Of a DNA stretch of 64,000 nt, positions 10,646 to 21,734 are shown in pieces. The notes under the pieces were generated by a model, which had not been told where the DNA came from, did no database searches, and saw only the letters and a list, made by a program, of their open reading frames with translations. The position numbers and the translations under genes were made by a program. The stretch comes from Phyto melanocephala (taxonomy: Eukaryota > Arthropoda > Insecta > Diptera > Rhinophoridae): NCBI GenBank assembly GCA_941918925.1, contig OW799237.1, forward strand, positions 108,842,515-108,906,514, given 5' to 3'. Positions within the stretch are counted from its first letter, which is position 1; every line of letters begins with the position of its first letter.

Positions 10646-11640
10646 TGGTACTTTTTTATATAATTTTTTTTGGTACCCAAGCGAGAAAATACCAAAAACT
10701 ATATTTTATTCAAAATTACTGGACCAATTCAGAAAAAATAATTAAATAGGAATTTCTCTGTACAGAAAAAACGTATGTAATTTAAAGGTGCGAAGGTGTA
10801 AAAAAGGAAAATTCGTTAATCTAATTTGGTACTTATTAGAATTTATTTGTTTTTATGCAGAAGGAGTAGATTTATTCGCTTTAAATCATGTCTTTCAAAA
10901 TGTTTTACTATTAAATAGATATTTAAACATTTTAAATTTGGAATTTGTGCATTGCTGTCGGCGACTCAAAGGTTTTTAAGGTACTTTCTGTATTGTTTTT
11001 AATGTATGAATCTAGCATTTATAAATTAGGAATCTATTTTAGGTTAAGATTGAAGATTGAGATTTATGGTACTTCAGGTATTTCCTTAGTTAATGCAAAT
11101 ATATTTTTTGAAATTAGGATTCTTGATCTAGTTTAAGATTGAAAATTTTATAGACGACCCTTTTTTCATTTTTATGGTACTTTTTGTATTTTTTTCGTTC
11201 ATGAAAATAGATTTATTGAAATTATGACTACTGATCCAGGTTAAGATTGAAAGTTGTATGGGCGACAAAAAAGAACCTTTCCCCCTTTTTTTAAGTCCTT
11301 TTTGTGTTAAATTATTTTATGAAAATAGATATTTTAAATTAGAATCTAAAGTACTAAGTTGAAATTTTGATGATTTAATAGAGAAACCAAAAAGTACTTT
11401 TTTTAATTAAATGAAAATAATTAGATGAAATGAGAGACTATTGATCCGATTGAGATTGATAAGGATAAGAAGGAACCAAAAAGTATTTTTTCTTTTTTTT
11501 ATGGTGCATTTTTAATTTTTTATGTTTATTAATATAGAATTCTAAAATGAAATACTCTTAATCAAAATTTTAAATGATGGAGGATGAAGAATTTTTGATG
11601 ATACATTTTTTATTTCCGAATGGTGTTTTCTTGTCTGGAA
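10646..11640. repeat. degenerate tandem array, unit about 115-120 bp
   Basis: Units contain GGTACTTTTTGTATTTTTT, a GAAAATAGATTT segment, GAxTATTGATCCAG, AGATTGAAAATTTTATGG and GCGACC. Clear units start near 11060, 11175, 11290 and 11500, with more decayed ones from about 10920. The array resumes after the LINE fragment at 12740. Confidence 0.6.
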
Positions 11641-11889
11641 AAAAATGTTACACTTTTTCTGGCCTTTTTTTTTAAATTACCTTTTTGCGCAGAATAGAAT
11701 TGTTGTTAGAGGTAAATTTTCTACCACATTAAAGGCATTCAAAAGACTCGTTCAATGGTTAAAATAAGCATTTTTGAAATTACGCGAGATTTCTGTAATA
11801 TATCTATAATATTTTTAGTAAAATTTTTAATATTTGTAATATTTTTGTCCTTAAACGCTCAACCATATACAAATGTAGTGCTATAGGTT

Positions 11890-12735
11890 TTAAACAGACC
11901 TTTAATCTGTTACCAACAGCCGCGGAACAGATTCAGTATCTTGGAATATCTGGCATTGATATTCATATATTTACTGACAGCAAGGCGGCTATTAGATCCC
12001 TGAAGAGTGTGTAGAGCACATCGAAAATTGTCCAGGAATGCCGGGTGTCTCTTGAGGAGATGGCGAGACATTCGACGGTTACCCTTGTGTGGGTTCCAGG
12101 ACATGGGGATATTGATGGTAATAATAGAGCTGATGCACTTGCAAAAGCTGGTACCACCTTAGATTCGGTTAAATCCAGTTGTGCTTTGGGTATTCCCTTA
12201 TCGAAGGGTAAGCAGCTGATCTCGCATCGATTTTATTTGGATGCTAAGGAAAGATGGGTGAGAGAACCCATTTGCTTGAAAATCAGAAAGATCTGGCCTG
12301 ACATGGATGTGCATAGGACGCAATATGCAGTTAATATGCCCCGAATCCACCTTAGGAACCTCATAGCGGTCATTACCGGACACTTGCCTATAGGTACACA
12401 TGCGAAAAGGCTGAACATACCTTACAACGACTTCTGCAGAAGTTGCGATAACGAGGAAGAGGAGGAGACAACTGAACATCTTCTCTGTAATTGTCCGGCA
12501 TTCGGGGACCTAAGACACCAGATTCTAGGTCAGCGAATACTTGAAAGTAAAACTTGTCGTTCCGCAGTTGATCTATAAAAGATCCATACCTTTATAAACA
12601 GGACAGGATAGCTGAGGAACGACGGCCAGAGGATATAGACGAACGGGATTTGGTGCCTGCGGTATCACAACGGGACCCTCGAAGGACCCAAGTGAGCTAT
12701 GCCTTCGGGAGGCTGCCCAATCTAACCTAACCTAA
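11890..12735 (+). mobile_element. 5'-truncated LINE (non-LTR retrotransposon) 3' end
   Basis: Carries the end of ORF2 (RNase H and C-terminal Cys-rich region) and a short 3' UTR ending CTAACCTAACCTAAA at 12735. A CT/AACC-type repeat at the extreme 3' end instead of poly(A) is common in some insect LINE clades. It is inserted in the middle of the degenerate array 10646-13020. 5' truncation is the normal product of target-primed reverse transcription. Confidence 0.8.
11905..12578 (+). pseudogene. LINE ORF2 C-terminus: RNase H and CCHC-like segment
   Basis: The frame from about 11905 reads EQIQYLGISGIDIHIFTDSK, including the TDS catalytic Asp block, then meets a premature TAG at 12012-12014. 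It continues in the same frame as EEMARHSTVTLVWVPGHGDI and NNRADALAKAGT (WVPGH..G.NxxADxLA, the last RNase H block). Further on CRSCDNEEEEETTEHLLCNC matches the Cys-x2-Cys..His-x4-Cys motif at the C-terminus of insect LINE ORF2. The frame then runs to a TAA at 12576-12578. Apart from the single stop the 177-codon tail is intact, suggesting a fairly recent copy. The reverse transcriptase and endonuclease parts are missing. Confidence 0.85.
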
Positions 12736-12739
12736 ACTT

Positions 12740-13020
12740 TTACCATATGTCACCCCTTTTTATACAATCGATTTTAGAAAGACAACATTTTCATATAAAA
12801 AATAAAATCAAATAAGTTAATGAATATAACATTTTTATATTATGGACTACTGGTCTAAGTTGAGATAGGAAATGATGTAGAGGACCCAAAAGATTTTCTA
12901 TTATCCTTTTGGTACTTGTGAATTTAGATTTCCGAAATTAGAGACTATTGAGTCAGTATAAGATGGCAAACAATAGAGAAGGACAAGAAAGTACTTTTAC
13001 TATTACTTAAACGAAAAATT
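12740..13020. repeat. continuation of the 115-120 bp degenerate array
   Basis: Blocks TATGGACTACTGGTC, AGTTGAGATAGGAAATGAT, TTTTGGTACTTGTGAATT and AGAGACTATTGAGTCAG match the array at 10646-11640. The LINE fragment therefore split one array. Confidence 0.6.
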
Positions 13021-13091
13021 ATTTTCTATTTAAGAAAAGACTTTAAACTATTGCATAAATGAAAAGAATTGCTCGGCATGTGGCTAGTTAC

Positions 13092-13267
13092 AAGGCGCGG
13101 ATCCCGCTTACACGTTTGTTGGGTGAAGAGGAAGAAGTTTTTATTGAAATATAAAAATTGTTTGTTTGTCTGCCAAAACTTATACATACAAAAAAAAAAA
13201 CGAAATTGAGTTGGGAGAAGGGTGGTTAATTATCCTTTCCCCCCTGGATCCGCGCTGAATAGTTACA
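13092..13267. repeat. GC-rich-ended inverted repeat (possible MITE)
   Basis: AGTTACAAGGCGCGGATCC at the left and GGATCCGCGCTGAATAGTTA at the right face each other about 175 bp apart. The shared core GCGCGGATCC is perfect, with weaker similarity outward. The arms stand out as GC-rich in AT-rich intron. Confidence 0.45.
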
Positions 13268-13931
13268 GATAATTTGCACAATTTTTAGAAATGAATAATT
13301 AAAATAAGTTTTATTTCTTAACCAACGACTTAAAAGTAAATAAACAATTCAATCGTATAACTCAATATCAACTTCTTCACTCTTAATACATACATAATTC
13401 GGCATCATGCAGGTTGGGTCATTATGACTTAAGGTTGCCTTATTCTTGTATAACTTTTTAAATACAAAAAATACATTTCGAAAACTAAAGAAATAAGAAA
13501 ATCTTAAACTCATTTAAACTACTGTCTCCGGTCTCGTTAATAAAAAAGAAAACTGAATCAAATGAAACCTGTAGCTATGTGTAGAATATGTGCAGATTGT
13601 AGATACAAAAGTTACAACAAAACAACTTAAAGTCAATGTAACTCTTTTCACACACACCAACAAAAAACAAAAAAAAACAAAATAAACTCTCAAATAAAAG
13701 AACAACTACAATAGACAATAGAATCTATTCAAAAGTAAAAAGCTTTTTTAGATTTCGTTTGCATTTGTAAACATTTTTTTTTATTTCAACAGGATATTGC
13801 AAATGCATTATTTAACACACACACATACAAACATATATGCCAGTTTAATTCACATATTTGTACACTTGCAATGAAAACTATTCATGCAGTTCATGAATTT
13901 AAGGAGCTGCAGTCTATTTTCCAATTGATAT
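13268..13931. other. intron sequence
   Basis: AT-rich with short A-rich and ACACAC/ACATAC simple runs near 13650-13835. Nothing coding was recognised. Confidence 0.45.
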
Positions 13932-14044
13932 GAGGCACCATTAATTGACTTTTAAGTCTTTCAAATACCTAAATCGATTACATAGAAACAGCTATTTTCA
14001 CAGTCTTAAGTAGTTAATTAAGGTGCAATTGATTTCATGCCTCG
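13932..14044. repeat. imperfect inverted repeat with about 55-bp loop
   Basis: The left arm CACCATTAATTGACTTTTAA (from 13936) and the reverse complement of the right arm, CACCTTAATTAACTACTTAA, pair at most positions. GAGGCA occurs at the outer edge of both arms. It could be a small MITE relic or a conserved structured element. Confidence 0.4.
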
Positions 14045-14451
14045 TACAGAACTACCGGGTTATATTTGCCAAAACTATTCACGGTGTAAGAACCTGTTTC
14101 AATGTTAGCAAACCATTTTTAAAAATTCGCCATAAATCTATTCATGCGTGATTTAAAGACATTTTTGTTTCATTTTAAATTTATTTTCACGACTTTTATT
14201 CTTAGCTTACAAATGCAATTTCTTTTAAGCGCAAGTGTATTGGCAAAATTCAAAACACTTGCTGTTATGGTATAGACCATTATCTTAGGCAAGGTGCCTT
14301 AAGTACCCTACACTAAGACAAGATTGTGCAAAAGTAATTTCTTGAATTTAATAATGTAAGAGTAATGTGCTTTAAAATTAATGATGAAGAATAGAGAATT
14401 AGTTGTTAACAAGTCATGATGCGATACACACACACCTAAAGAACGTGTGGT

Positions 14452-14613
14452 CCAAGGCGAATCCAATCAGGTGATCTCTTCCATACAAAAACATTAAACT
14501 ACATGTATTTTGTTTTTGTATATGTGAAACAAACGGTCAAAATGGTCTTAAACTTCGTTCACAGCTGATGAACAGCTGGGCTAAAGAGTTAACCTGATGT
14601 GAATTCGCCTTGG
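14452..14613. mobile_element. MITE with CCAAGGCGAATTC termini, copy 1
   Basis: The left terminus CCAAGGCGAATCCAATCAGG and the reverse complement of the right terminus (CCAAGGCGAATTCACATCAGG) form near-perfect inverted repeats bounding 162 bp. TGTGGT occurs immediately outside both ends and may be a 6-bp target duplication. No coding capacity. Related to 23717-23797. Confidence 0.75.
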
Positions 14614-16716
14614 TGTGGTGTTGTTGTTACTGTGACATTTAATGTCATCTTTCTTTAACAAAGTTAATTAACAATTCATAGATAATTTTCTGTAACATAG
14701 AAGTTTTTATATTTTTTATTTTGCAACTAGACAATATCGCCACATGTATAAAGGGTGGGTCCTCTTTCAACCAAATTCGTCACGCCATCATTGTCAAATT
14801 TTACCGCTCTAGGACGATGATAAACATCTTCCTTAGCCTTAAACTGGATGATATACACAGTATTTACACGTGATTTTTAGAAGATGGTTCCACGTTCCAG
14901 ACAGCTCCTTAAATATTGGACATTCTGCATAAGCGATTTGAGGTCATCTCATGTTAAAATGATGTGAAATAAAGCCTATATCGTGTGACTTAATCCCATT
15001 AAAATTTTTTTATGGGGCTTTCTTAAGACACAAGTTTACGTAAATAAGTCACATACCACAATGGCATGCCATCGGCCAATTGTGTTTTTATTGACCACGT
15101 CTGGGGAACGTACGTTAAATCACATTGACGAAGAAACAGAACTAAGACGTAACGAAAGTGTCCATACAAATTGACATTTAAAACACGTCGCAGAAAGCAG
15201 TCATAGCAGAAAATTTTTTTTTAATTTTGAGAGCATTTTTTTATGCTCTCATTTGAAGACCATCACTCTCTCAGCAATGTTTAACATATTTTTCTTAAAT
15301 TTTTTATGTTTTTGCAATTTTGGCGAAAAACGAAAAATAAGAACAATGACAAATTAAACAGTAAATTGAGAGTATTCGACGTTAAAGTCGTTAACGTTAT
15401 TGATCATGTTCTTTGGACAGTGCTTTTGCTTAAAGTTGCTTGTTTGTTTATGGGGCGAACTGTCAAGTGGAGTAATTGCTTGAAGTTAGTGGCAGCTGTT
15501 ATTCTGTTTTAGCATTAAAGCCAGCCTAATTAACTAAACTACAGTAATCTCAAATCAAAGTACAGTACATCAACATGTTAAACGAACTGTGCTTTATTTC
15601 TATTTATTAATTTTTTTTTTTTAAATTAAAAAATTTATCACAAACAAATAACAACGAATAATGATTCTGTACTTCGGCAAACAGATGGCCAAACGTGTTA
15701 CGGTTATCGACTTAATCGCTATTTATTACAATGGTGTAGAGTACTAAAAGAACATTTTATTGAATCTGATATCACTAGATGTCGTGTCTTTGTCTTTCTT
15801 GCTTTTTTTTTTGTATGCTTTGTCGACTGCGAAGAGATTACAGCAAAGAACAGAAAAGTTCTTAAAGGCCGACTTTAATTTACAAGATGCTCAAATACTT
15901 AAAAACATTAAGCAGCAATAACTGCAGTAGCTTTTAAAACAATTGGGAAAAAAAACATTTAATTTATTGAATTTTATTTAGTTAATCAAGCTTAAAAATA
16001 TTTAATGGTTAAAACATAACAAAACTGGCATAAACATTAATTGACTTAAGAGCTTTCGACAGCAACGTTCTGGACAATTGAGGAAGATGTTAAAATATTG
16101 TCTTTGTTTTTTTTTTAATAAAAATTTACACAAGAGTTTAAAAAGACACATTGAAAGAAAATATTAGAAATTTTTGTACAAACTTCTCTATTTATGAAAA
16201 ATGTTTGATTCTAATTTTTAGATTATTTTCGCTTTATTAACTATATTTTCGTAATACATTTTGGCTAATAATAATTTACTTCTTACGTCCATACACATTA
16301 TATGCACATTTATTTGCTTTAGTGCTTCTTATTTTGTTTAAGTTTTAAATATTTATTTGCACACTTCCATTAGTTTATGCATAGTTTTAATTGCTAAAAT
16401 ATATAAAAACACAATTCGCTTATTTGATCACTTCATAAAACCTTAGTTTATATGATGCCCATAAACCTCAAATGTAGGCACTTAAAACTTCATTTTTATC
16501 CTCATAAACTGGTGTGAGTGAGTCTATTATCTGTAGCTTTACTTACACTTCATCCGCTTAAATGCCATCGCACATTTTTTAAACGAATATTTTGCAATTT
16601 TAAGTTAATTTCCATTTTTTTTTACTTTTCCTTCTTCTTTTTTTGTTTATTGTCCGGCGAAAAAAAAAATATTTTTTTTTTGCTTTTTCAAAAATCTGCC
16701 AAAACAAATCAAACAG
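14614..16716. other. intron sequence preceding exon at 16717
   Basis: AT-rich intron. Segment 14750-15190 is less AT-rich and looks like a decayed repeat, but I could not assign it. The last 150 bases before 16717 are pyrimidine-rich (CTTTTCCTTCTTC run), consistent with a splice acceptor. Confidence 0.45.
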
Positions 16717-16785
16717 GATAAACTTGAGAATCGGATTATAGAACTTGAAGCGGCTCTACTAAGAATTCAGGAAAAAGTTAATAAT
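16717..16785 (+). CDS. internal exon encoding a heptad-type helix
   Basis: AACAG acceptor ends at 16716 behind a long pyrimidine tract, and AAT|GTGAGT at 16783-16791 is a near-consensus donor. The 69-bp exon encodes 23 residues, DKLENRIIELEAALLRIQEK then VNN. Leu, Ile and Val recur at a/d-like positions with Glu, Lys and Arg between, which predicts an amphipathic coiled-coil helix. Only this frame is open. It begins and ends on complete codons, so it joins in phase to the exon ending at 5190 and can be skipped without breaking the frame. The coiled-coil suggests dimerisation or scaffold binding of the host protein. The family is not recognised. Confidence 0.65.
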
Positions 16786-17185
16786 GTGAGTATTTTGTAA
16801 AATTAAATGTATAAGAACCTAAATAAACAAAAATAAATTATATTTAATTGACTCGTAATATTTGTTAAATTCACTTAGTTCACAACTTATCGTAAGAGTC
16901 GTAGATTGTAAGAAATGCACTTCTTTACATTGAAGAAAAACGACGGTAGTACTTACTTTCCCAGCTATAATGTATTTATATGATAAACGTAGTCAAAATA
17001 GTTGTAAGTATAAATTAAGAAATTAATGTAGAAATTATCAACAAAATGTGTACAACTTTTACGACATGCAACATCTACAGCTTGTGAATTGAACAATTTT
17101 ATTTACTTGTGAACTCAATTTATGTTGCATCAGTTGTACTGTGGAATTGTTAAACCGCAAGTGAAATTAAACGTCAGTAAAATTT
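16786..17185. other. intron sequence
   Basis: AT-rich start of the long intron downstream of exon 16717. Nothing was recognised. Confidence 0.4.
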
Positions 17186-17311
17186 AATCTCAGGAATGGG
17201 AAAGTTTATCAAATTTTACCTTTGCAGAGTTACAAAAAAATCAAATAAAATCTCAGGAATGGGAAAGTTGATTAAATCTTACTTTTGCTGAGTTACAAAC
17301 AATTTTTTAAA
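17186..17311. repeat. 63-bp tandem duplication
   Basis: AATCTCAGGAATGGGAAAGT begins at 17186 and again at 17249, each followed by a TTTTACCTTTGC/CTTACTTTTGC and GAGTTACAAA block. A more diverged relative (TATTGGAAAAGTTTATAGAA) occurs at about 18880-18960. Confidence 0.75.
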
Positions 17312-17381
17312 ACAATTTTTAGTAAAAAATTTTAGCAAAGTAAAAAAAAATGCAAGACATTTAAGTTAAAAAAAAAATAAA

Positions 17382-18266
17382 ATATGGGCATTTCCATGAA
17401 TATGTCAACCACGACTGTAAATATAAAAACTCTTGAAAGTTTTTTAATATAAGTTTATTGATAAAAAAAACACTCAAATTTTACTATGCGCAGGTATTAA
17501 GAGCTTATTAAATTATTTTAAGAGCTATAATAAGAGTTTAATCTGATTATCTCTTTGACTTATTTTAAAGAATTGCAATCAACTATTTTTTTTTGGCGAC
17601 TAAATTGTGAAAATAAATTTTAATTGTAAATATTCCTTAAAAATTAGGTAACAACAACAATTAACAAGATCCATATGAAAAAAGAAAATATGGAGTCTAA
17701 TTAGCGGCATGTTTTTTGATTTTCCTTAGATGTTATTTTAATGTCACGTACGTAGTCTCCGTCATTCGTATTTGGACAGCCGCAAAAGCACCTAATTAAG
17801 AATTTAACTTTCTTTCTTAACATAATATAAATTTTATTACCTAAGAAAATTATTAGAGAAAAATCTGTCACGTACGATATGTCATGAACGATATTAAATT
17901 GAATTTATTATAAGATCCTTTAAAGATTATTTTCAATGAAGTATAATAGATTTCAAATGAAAAATATTTGGTTTAGTGTACGAAATTAAAAAAAGGAAAA
18001 AATACCTCCCAAGATTCGAAGATTTTTTCATATTTCCATATATACCTCAAAATCACTTTTGTTTTATGTCACGTACGATATATTCTTATTTTTCTGGATA
18101 TTTTATACAACAATGATTTGAATTTAATTAACTTTTTTTTAAATAAAGTACCCTTTGAATGGAACATAAACATCTAATTTTGTTTCAGTTACTCTTACTT
18201 TTGCAAAAATTACTCCACTTTATTGGAGTAAAAATGTCATGTACGACGACATGGAAATGCCCATAT
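17382..18266. mobile_element. TIR element with repeated GTCACGTACGA motif
   Basis: The left end ATATGGGCATTTCCATG is exactly inverted at the right end (CATGGAAATGCCCATAT), bounding 885 bp. The motif GTCACGTACG or a close variant occurs near 17741, 17868, 18067 and 18236. No transposase was found inside, so it is non-autonomous. The superfamily is not assigned. Confidence 0.65.
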
Positions 18267-19010
18267 GTATATCTTTTAGGCTTATTTAAGGCAGGTACAA
18301 CATCTGTCAAATAAGCCTTAAATAAACCTAAAATATTTTTGTTAGGAATATGGCAGTTATTGTTTATATTGTTTTATACTACAAAAATTATTTTCTGATT
18401 CCGAAAAAATCTTCATTTTCCATCCCTGCATTAATCCAATACTACCCTTTGAAAACATATAAAATAAACTTGTATTGTTATACAATAGGCTAATTCACGA
18501 GGTTTCCTAAGTGTGACAAAACGTCATGATTTAAAGAAAAATATCGTCTAAATTTTATAATCTTTTTTAATATTAAAAAATTATTTTTTTTTTGTTGAGT
18601 AATCTCAAGCTCAACAAAAAAGACGAAATATGTATTAATTGTTTAAAAATTTAAAAACCTCTAAAATATTTACAATAAACAATTTAAAACTTTTCAATGA
18701 TTTTAATTTTTTTTTTTTTGGAAATAATGACTTTATGACAATACGACTCTTAGGACACCCTTGTGAATAACTCAATATGTTGTAATGGAAATAACCAACA
18801 ACAAGCAGAGAATACTGTAAACACATACAGCAATATTGACAATAGTGCTACTAGGGTTTGAAAAATTAAATTAATCCGTATTGGAAAAGTTTATAGAAAT
18901 CTTACTTTCAGATTTATACAAAAAAAAAAATAATAGTTTCTAGTAAAAATTTTTTTTTGCAAAGTGGAAAATATCAAACCTATTAAGTTAAAATTTTTTC
19001 TTATATCTTT
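18267..19010. other. intron sequence
   Basis: AT-rich. Contains a diverged copy of the 17.2 kb duplication at 18880-18990. Nothing coding. Confidence 0.4.
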
Positions 19011-19790
19011 CACTTGTATTGCCAAGGGTACATATAGCCTATGTCAAATCAAGTAATTAAAAATTTTCCTCTCCTCAAACCTCCCGACAGTGGTAACATA
19101 TGAAAGGCCTTGACCAGTAGAATAGATTAAACTATGCAAAAATGTCAATTCAAATTGGCTATGTATACAAAATGGGTGATGTATGGATCAAATACTGTAA
19201 TTACGGCCTTGTCCCCTTTAACCCTCACAATGTTGGTATCAAACAAAAGGGCTTGACTAGTAGAAAACCTTAAACTATGAAAAAGTTAAAATCCAAATTA
19301 TTTTATTAAATGCCTTTAGTAGTTTTTAGACACGGTATTAACCCAAAGATTTAAGTCATAGTCGCAAAAATGATTCTAGTGAATAGCTGCAAAATCGATC
19401 TTAAACTTACTGAGATATAAGCATCAAAATACAACTCTCGGTATTTGGACTAAAATTTAAAAATTAATATCTACTTTTCTTCATCTGTAAAACAGTGCCA
19501 TACGTGAAATTGCTTCGGTCGAAATTGCCAATTTTTAATAACAAAATTTTTTAAAGCATTTTTAACAAATGGATATCGCAAACAAGTACATGGGATATGT
19601 GGGGGCTTCAAAAAGTTGATTTCAACGCTTATACGGACAGACAGACGGACATAGCGTATTTGACTTGTCCATTTATAAGAATTAAAAATATATGTTATGG
19701 GTTCGCTAATGAATATTGTGAAAATTAAAAACGAAATGACAAAGCTATAAAGACCCTTACGCTCTCTGTGAAGGCTATAAAAATACAAAC
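19011..19790. mobile_element. hairpin-ended repeat, fold-back copy
   Basis: The left side starts TTTCACTTGTATTGCCAAGG and GTACATATAG. The right side ends ACAAAGCTATAAAGACCCTT and CTCTGTGAAGGCTATAAA, which is the same kind of end in inverted orientation. Interior blocks include the family's AAGGCCTTGACCAGTAGAAT and GTTAAAATCCAAAT. ATTTCAACGCTTATACGGAC and a GACAGACAGACGGACA run lie near the right end. Confidence 0.55.
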
Positions 19791-21734
19791 AACTAAAACA
19801 ACGTAAAATTTATTTTTTTTAATTGTTAGAAAATTTTAAAAGTAGAAACGTACTTTTAAAATTTTTTTTCTTTTCCTTACAAGTGCAAAACACAATCTTT
19901 TCTTATAGCAATATCACATAAGATGTTGATCTTGATTTTAAACCCGACGCGAACCGGGTTCGCATAGTTATTAATAAGCAATAGAGAAAAGAAAAATGTT
20001 TAGCTAAGATTGCAATAAAATGCAAATTTATTTTTAAAGCTAAAAAAAAAATATTTTTTATTTTAAAGAAAAAAATTTCAAAAGTTTTCTATAGAGAAAA
20101 AATTTTAAATATTTTTACAGGGAAAAAACTTGTTAAAAACATTGTGATTATATTGTAAAAATATAAATATTTAACAATGTTCGTTGACCCTTTTAATACA
20201 TCTTTTATACTACATGTATGTATGAATGTGTATAAAGCGTAAGAATTTTAACAGACAGAAATACAGGCCTTAAAAACATTTAATACGTTCAAACGAAAGT
20301 GTTGCATTACAAAGCGGATATTATTAGAGGGAAGTTGATAAATTTTAATTCTTGTTTTATTTTGATTTAGAAACTTTATAAACAAAAACATAAGTGTCTT
20401 AAATGTACAAAAATATCGTGTACACTTTTGTCAGGCGGAAATTTAAGTTGACTCAGCAACATTTTTTATTTCCATGATAACGACTGCTTTAGTGTTTTTT
20501 GCTGCATTTAACTGTTGGGTGTTAATTGAAAAATGTTTATGTCATGAATAAGACGACACCATAAACATAAACTTTTATGCAATCATGTCCATGTTTGTGT
20601 GTAGAACGACACATTAAACATCTTTAATGTCTAAACATTTTTAGCACATTTGCAGCACATGTCTTAAGTAGGGAAGTGGACAATATTTTAAGTAAACAAT
20701 TGGTTGAAGGTTACTGAGTCCCTTTGAATTAGCTTAAATACATCGAATCTAAGTTTTGACATAATGTATGGCAACACTTAAATGTCAAAAGTGCAATTTT
20801 TTTAAAAAATACTTATGTTCACATTGAACAAATATTTTACGAAATAGACGTAACCACCAAATTATATAAATTTCTGTTTTAATAAATGAATATTTATTTA
20901 ATACATAAATTGTCTTAATTTAAACAAATTACAATAATTATCTATTGCTGTTACTTAGTATGTCTTGACTATATTTGGTTTAAAAAAATTTATCAAAAAT
21001 AGTGATTCGTTTAATTGGGAAAATATTACCCAAAATGTAAACTTAGCTTTGGAGACACCATTCGAGTTTTTAAAATATTTTGTACACGGTATTTGTTATT
21101 CAATTTCGATCATATATTTTTGAAATTCTCAGCCTATTAATTATAGTGTACGAATTATGTTCGGTTTTCGAGATATAGCGTTTTATAGCAATTTGTTTCA
21201 CCATCTATTTTAGCATAAATCGAAAACCATTTATTCGAATAAGTTAGAAAAGAAGTCCGAGCTCAATTTATTTAAAATACCCAGCAAAAAAAGACATGAA
21301 AAATAAATAGTGAATGCATGAGTTCAACCCATGCTGAAGTGGTTCAATTTAGGTGAAACCTGCATGATTTTAACATAAACGTGTCTTTGGAGAGCATGTG
21401 TTTATATGAATAGATTAATAAAATACACTTCATTCGAATAAGTGCATAGAACGCATTCACAGTAGATGAAAAGAAACCCATGTTTCATGAGTTGATTTTG
21501 TTTGTTTACATAAATAATTTAAGATATTTCGCATTTTATTTTCTGAAAAGCTTTGACCAAATTACAATCATACAATTGCAGGGATGTTTTCTGTCAAGGC
21601 CAATTTGTATATTATGGATGGAGAGGTTGTTGTAATATCTTTAATTTAATTTATTTATTTCTTTATCGTCATTTCCTATACAACAAGAATATATCTTATA
21701 ATTAAAGTATAGGAATGCAAAATTTGTGCAATAA
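19791..21734. other. intron sequence
   Basis: AT-rich sequence with long A and T homopolymers. No gene, terminus or tandem structure was recognised. Confidence 0.4.
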
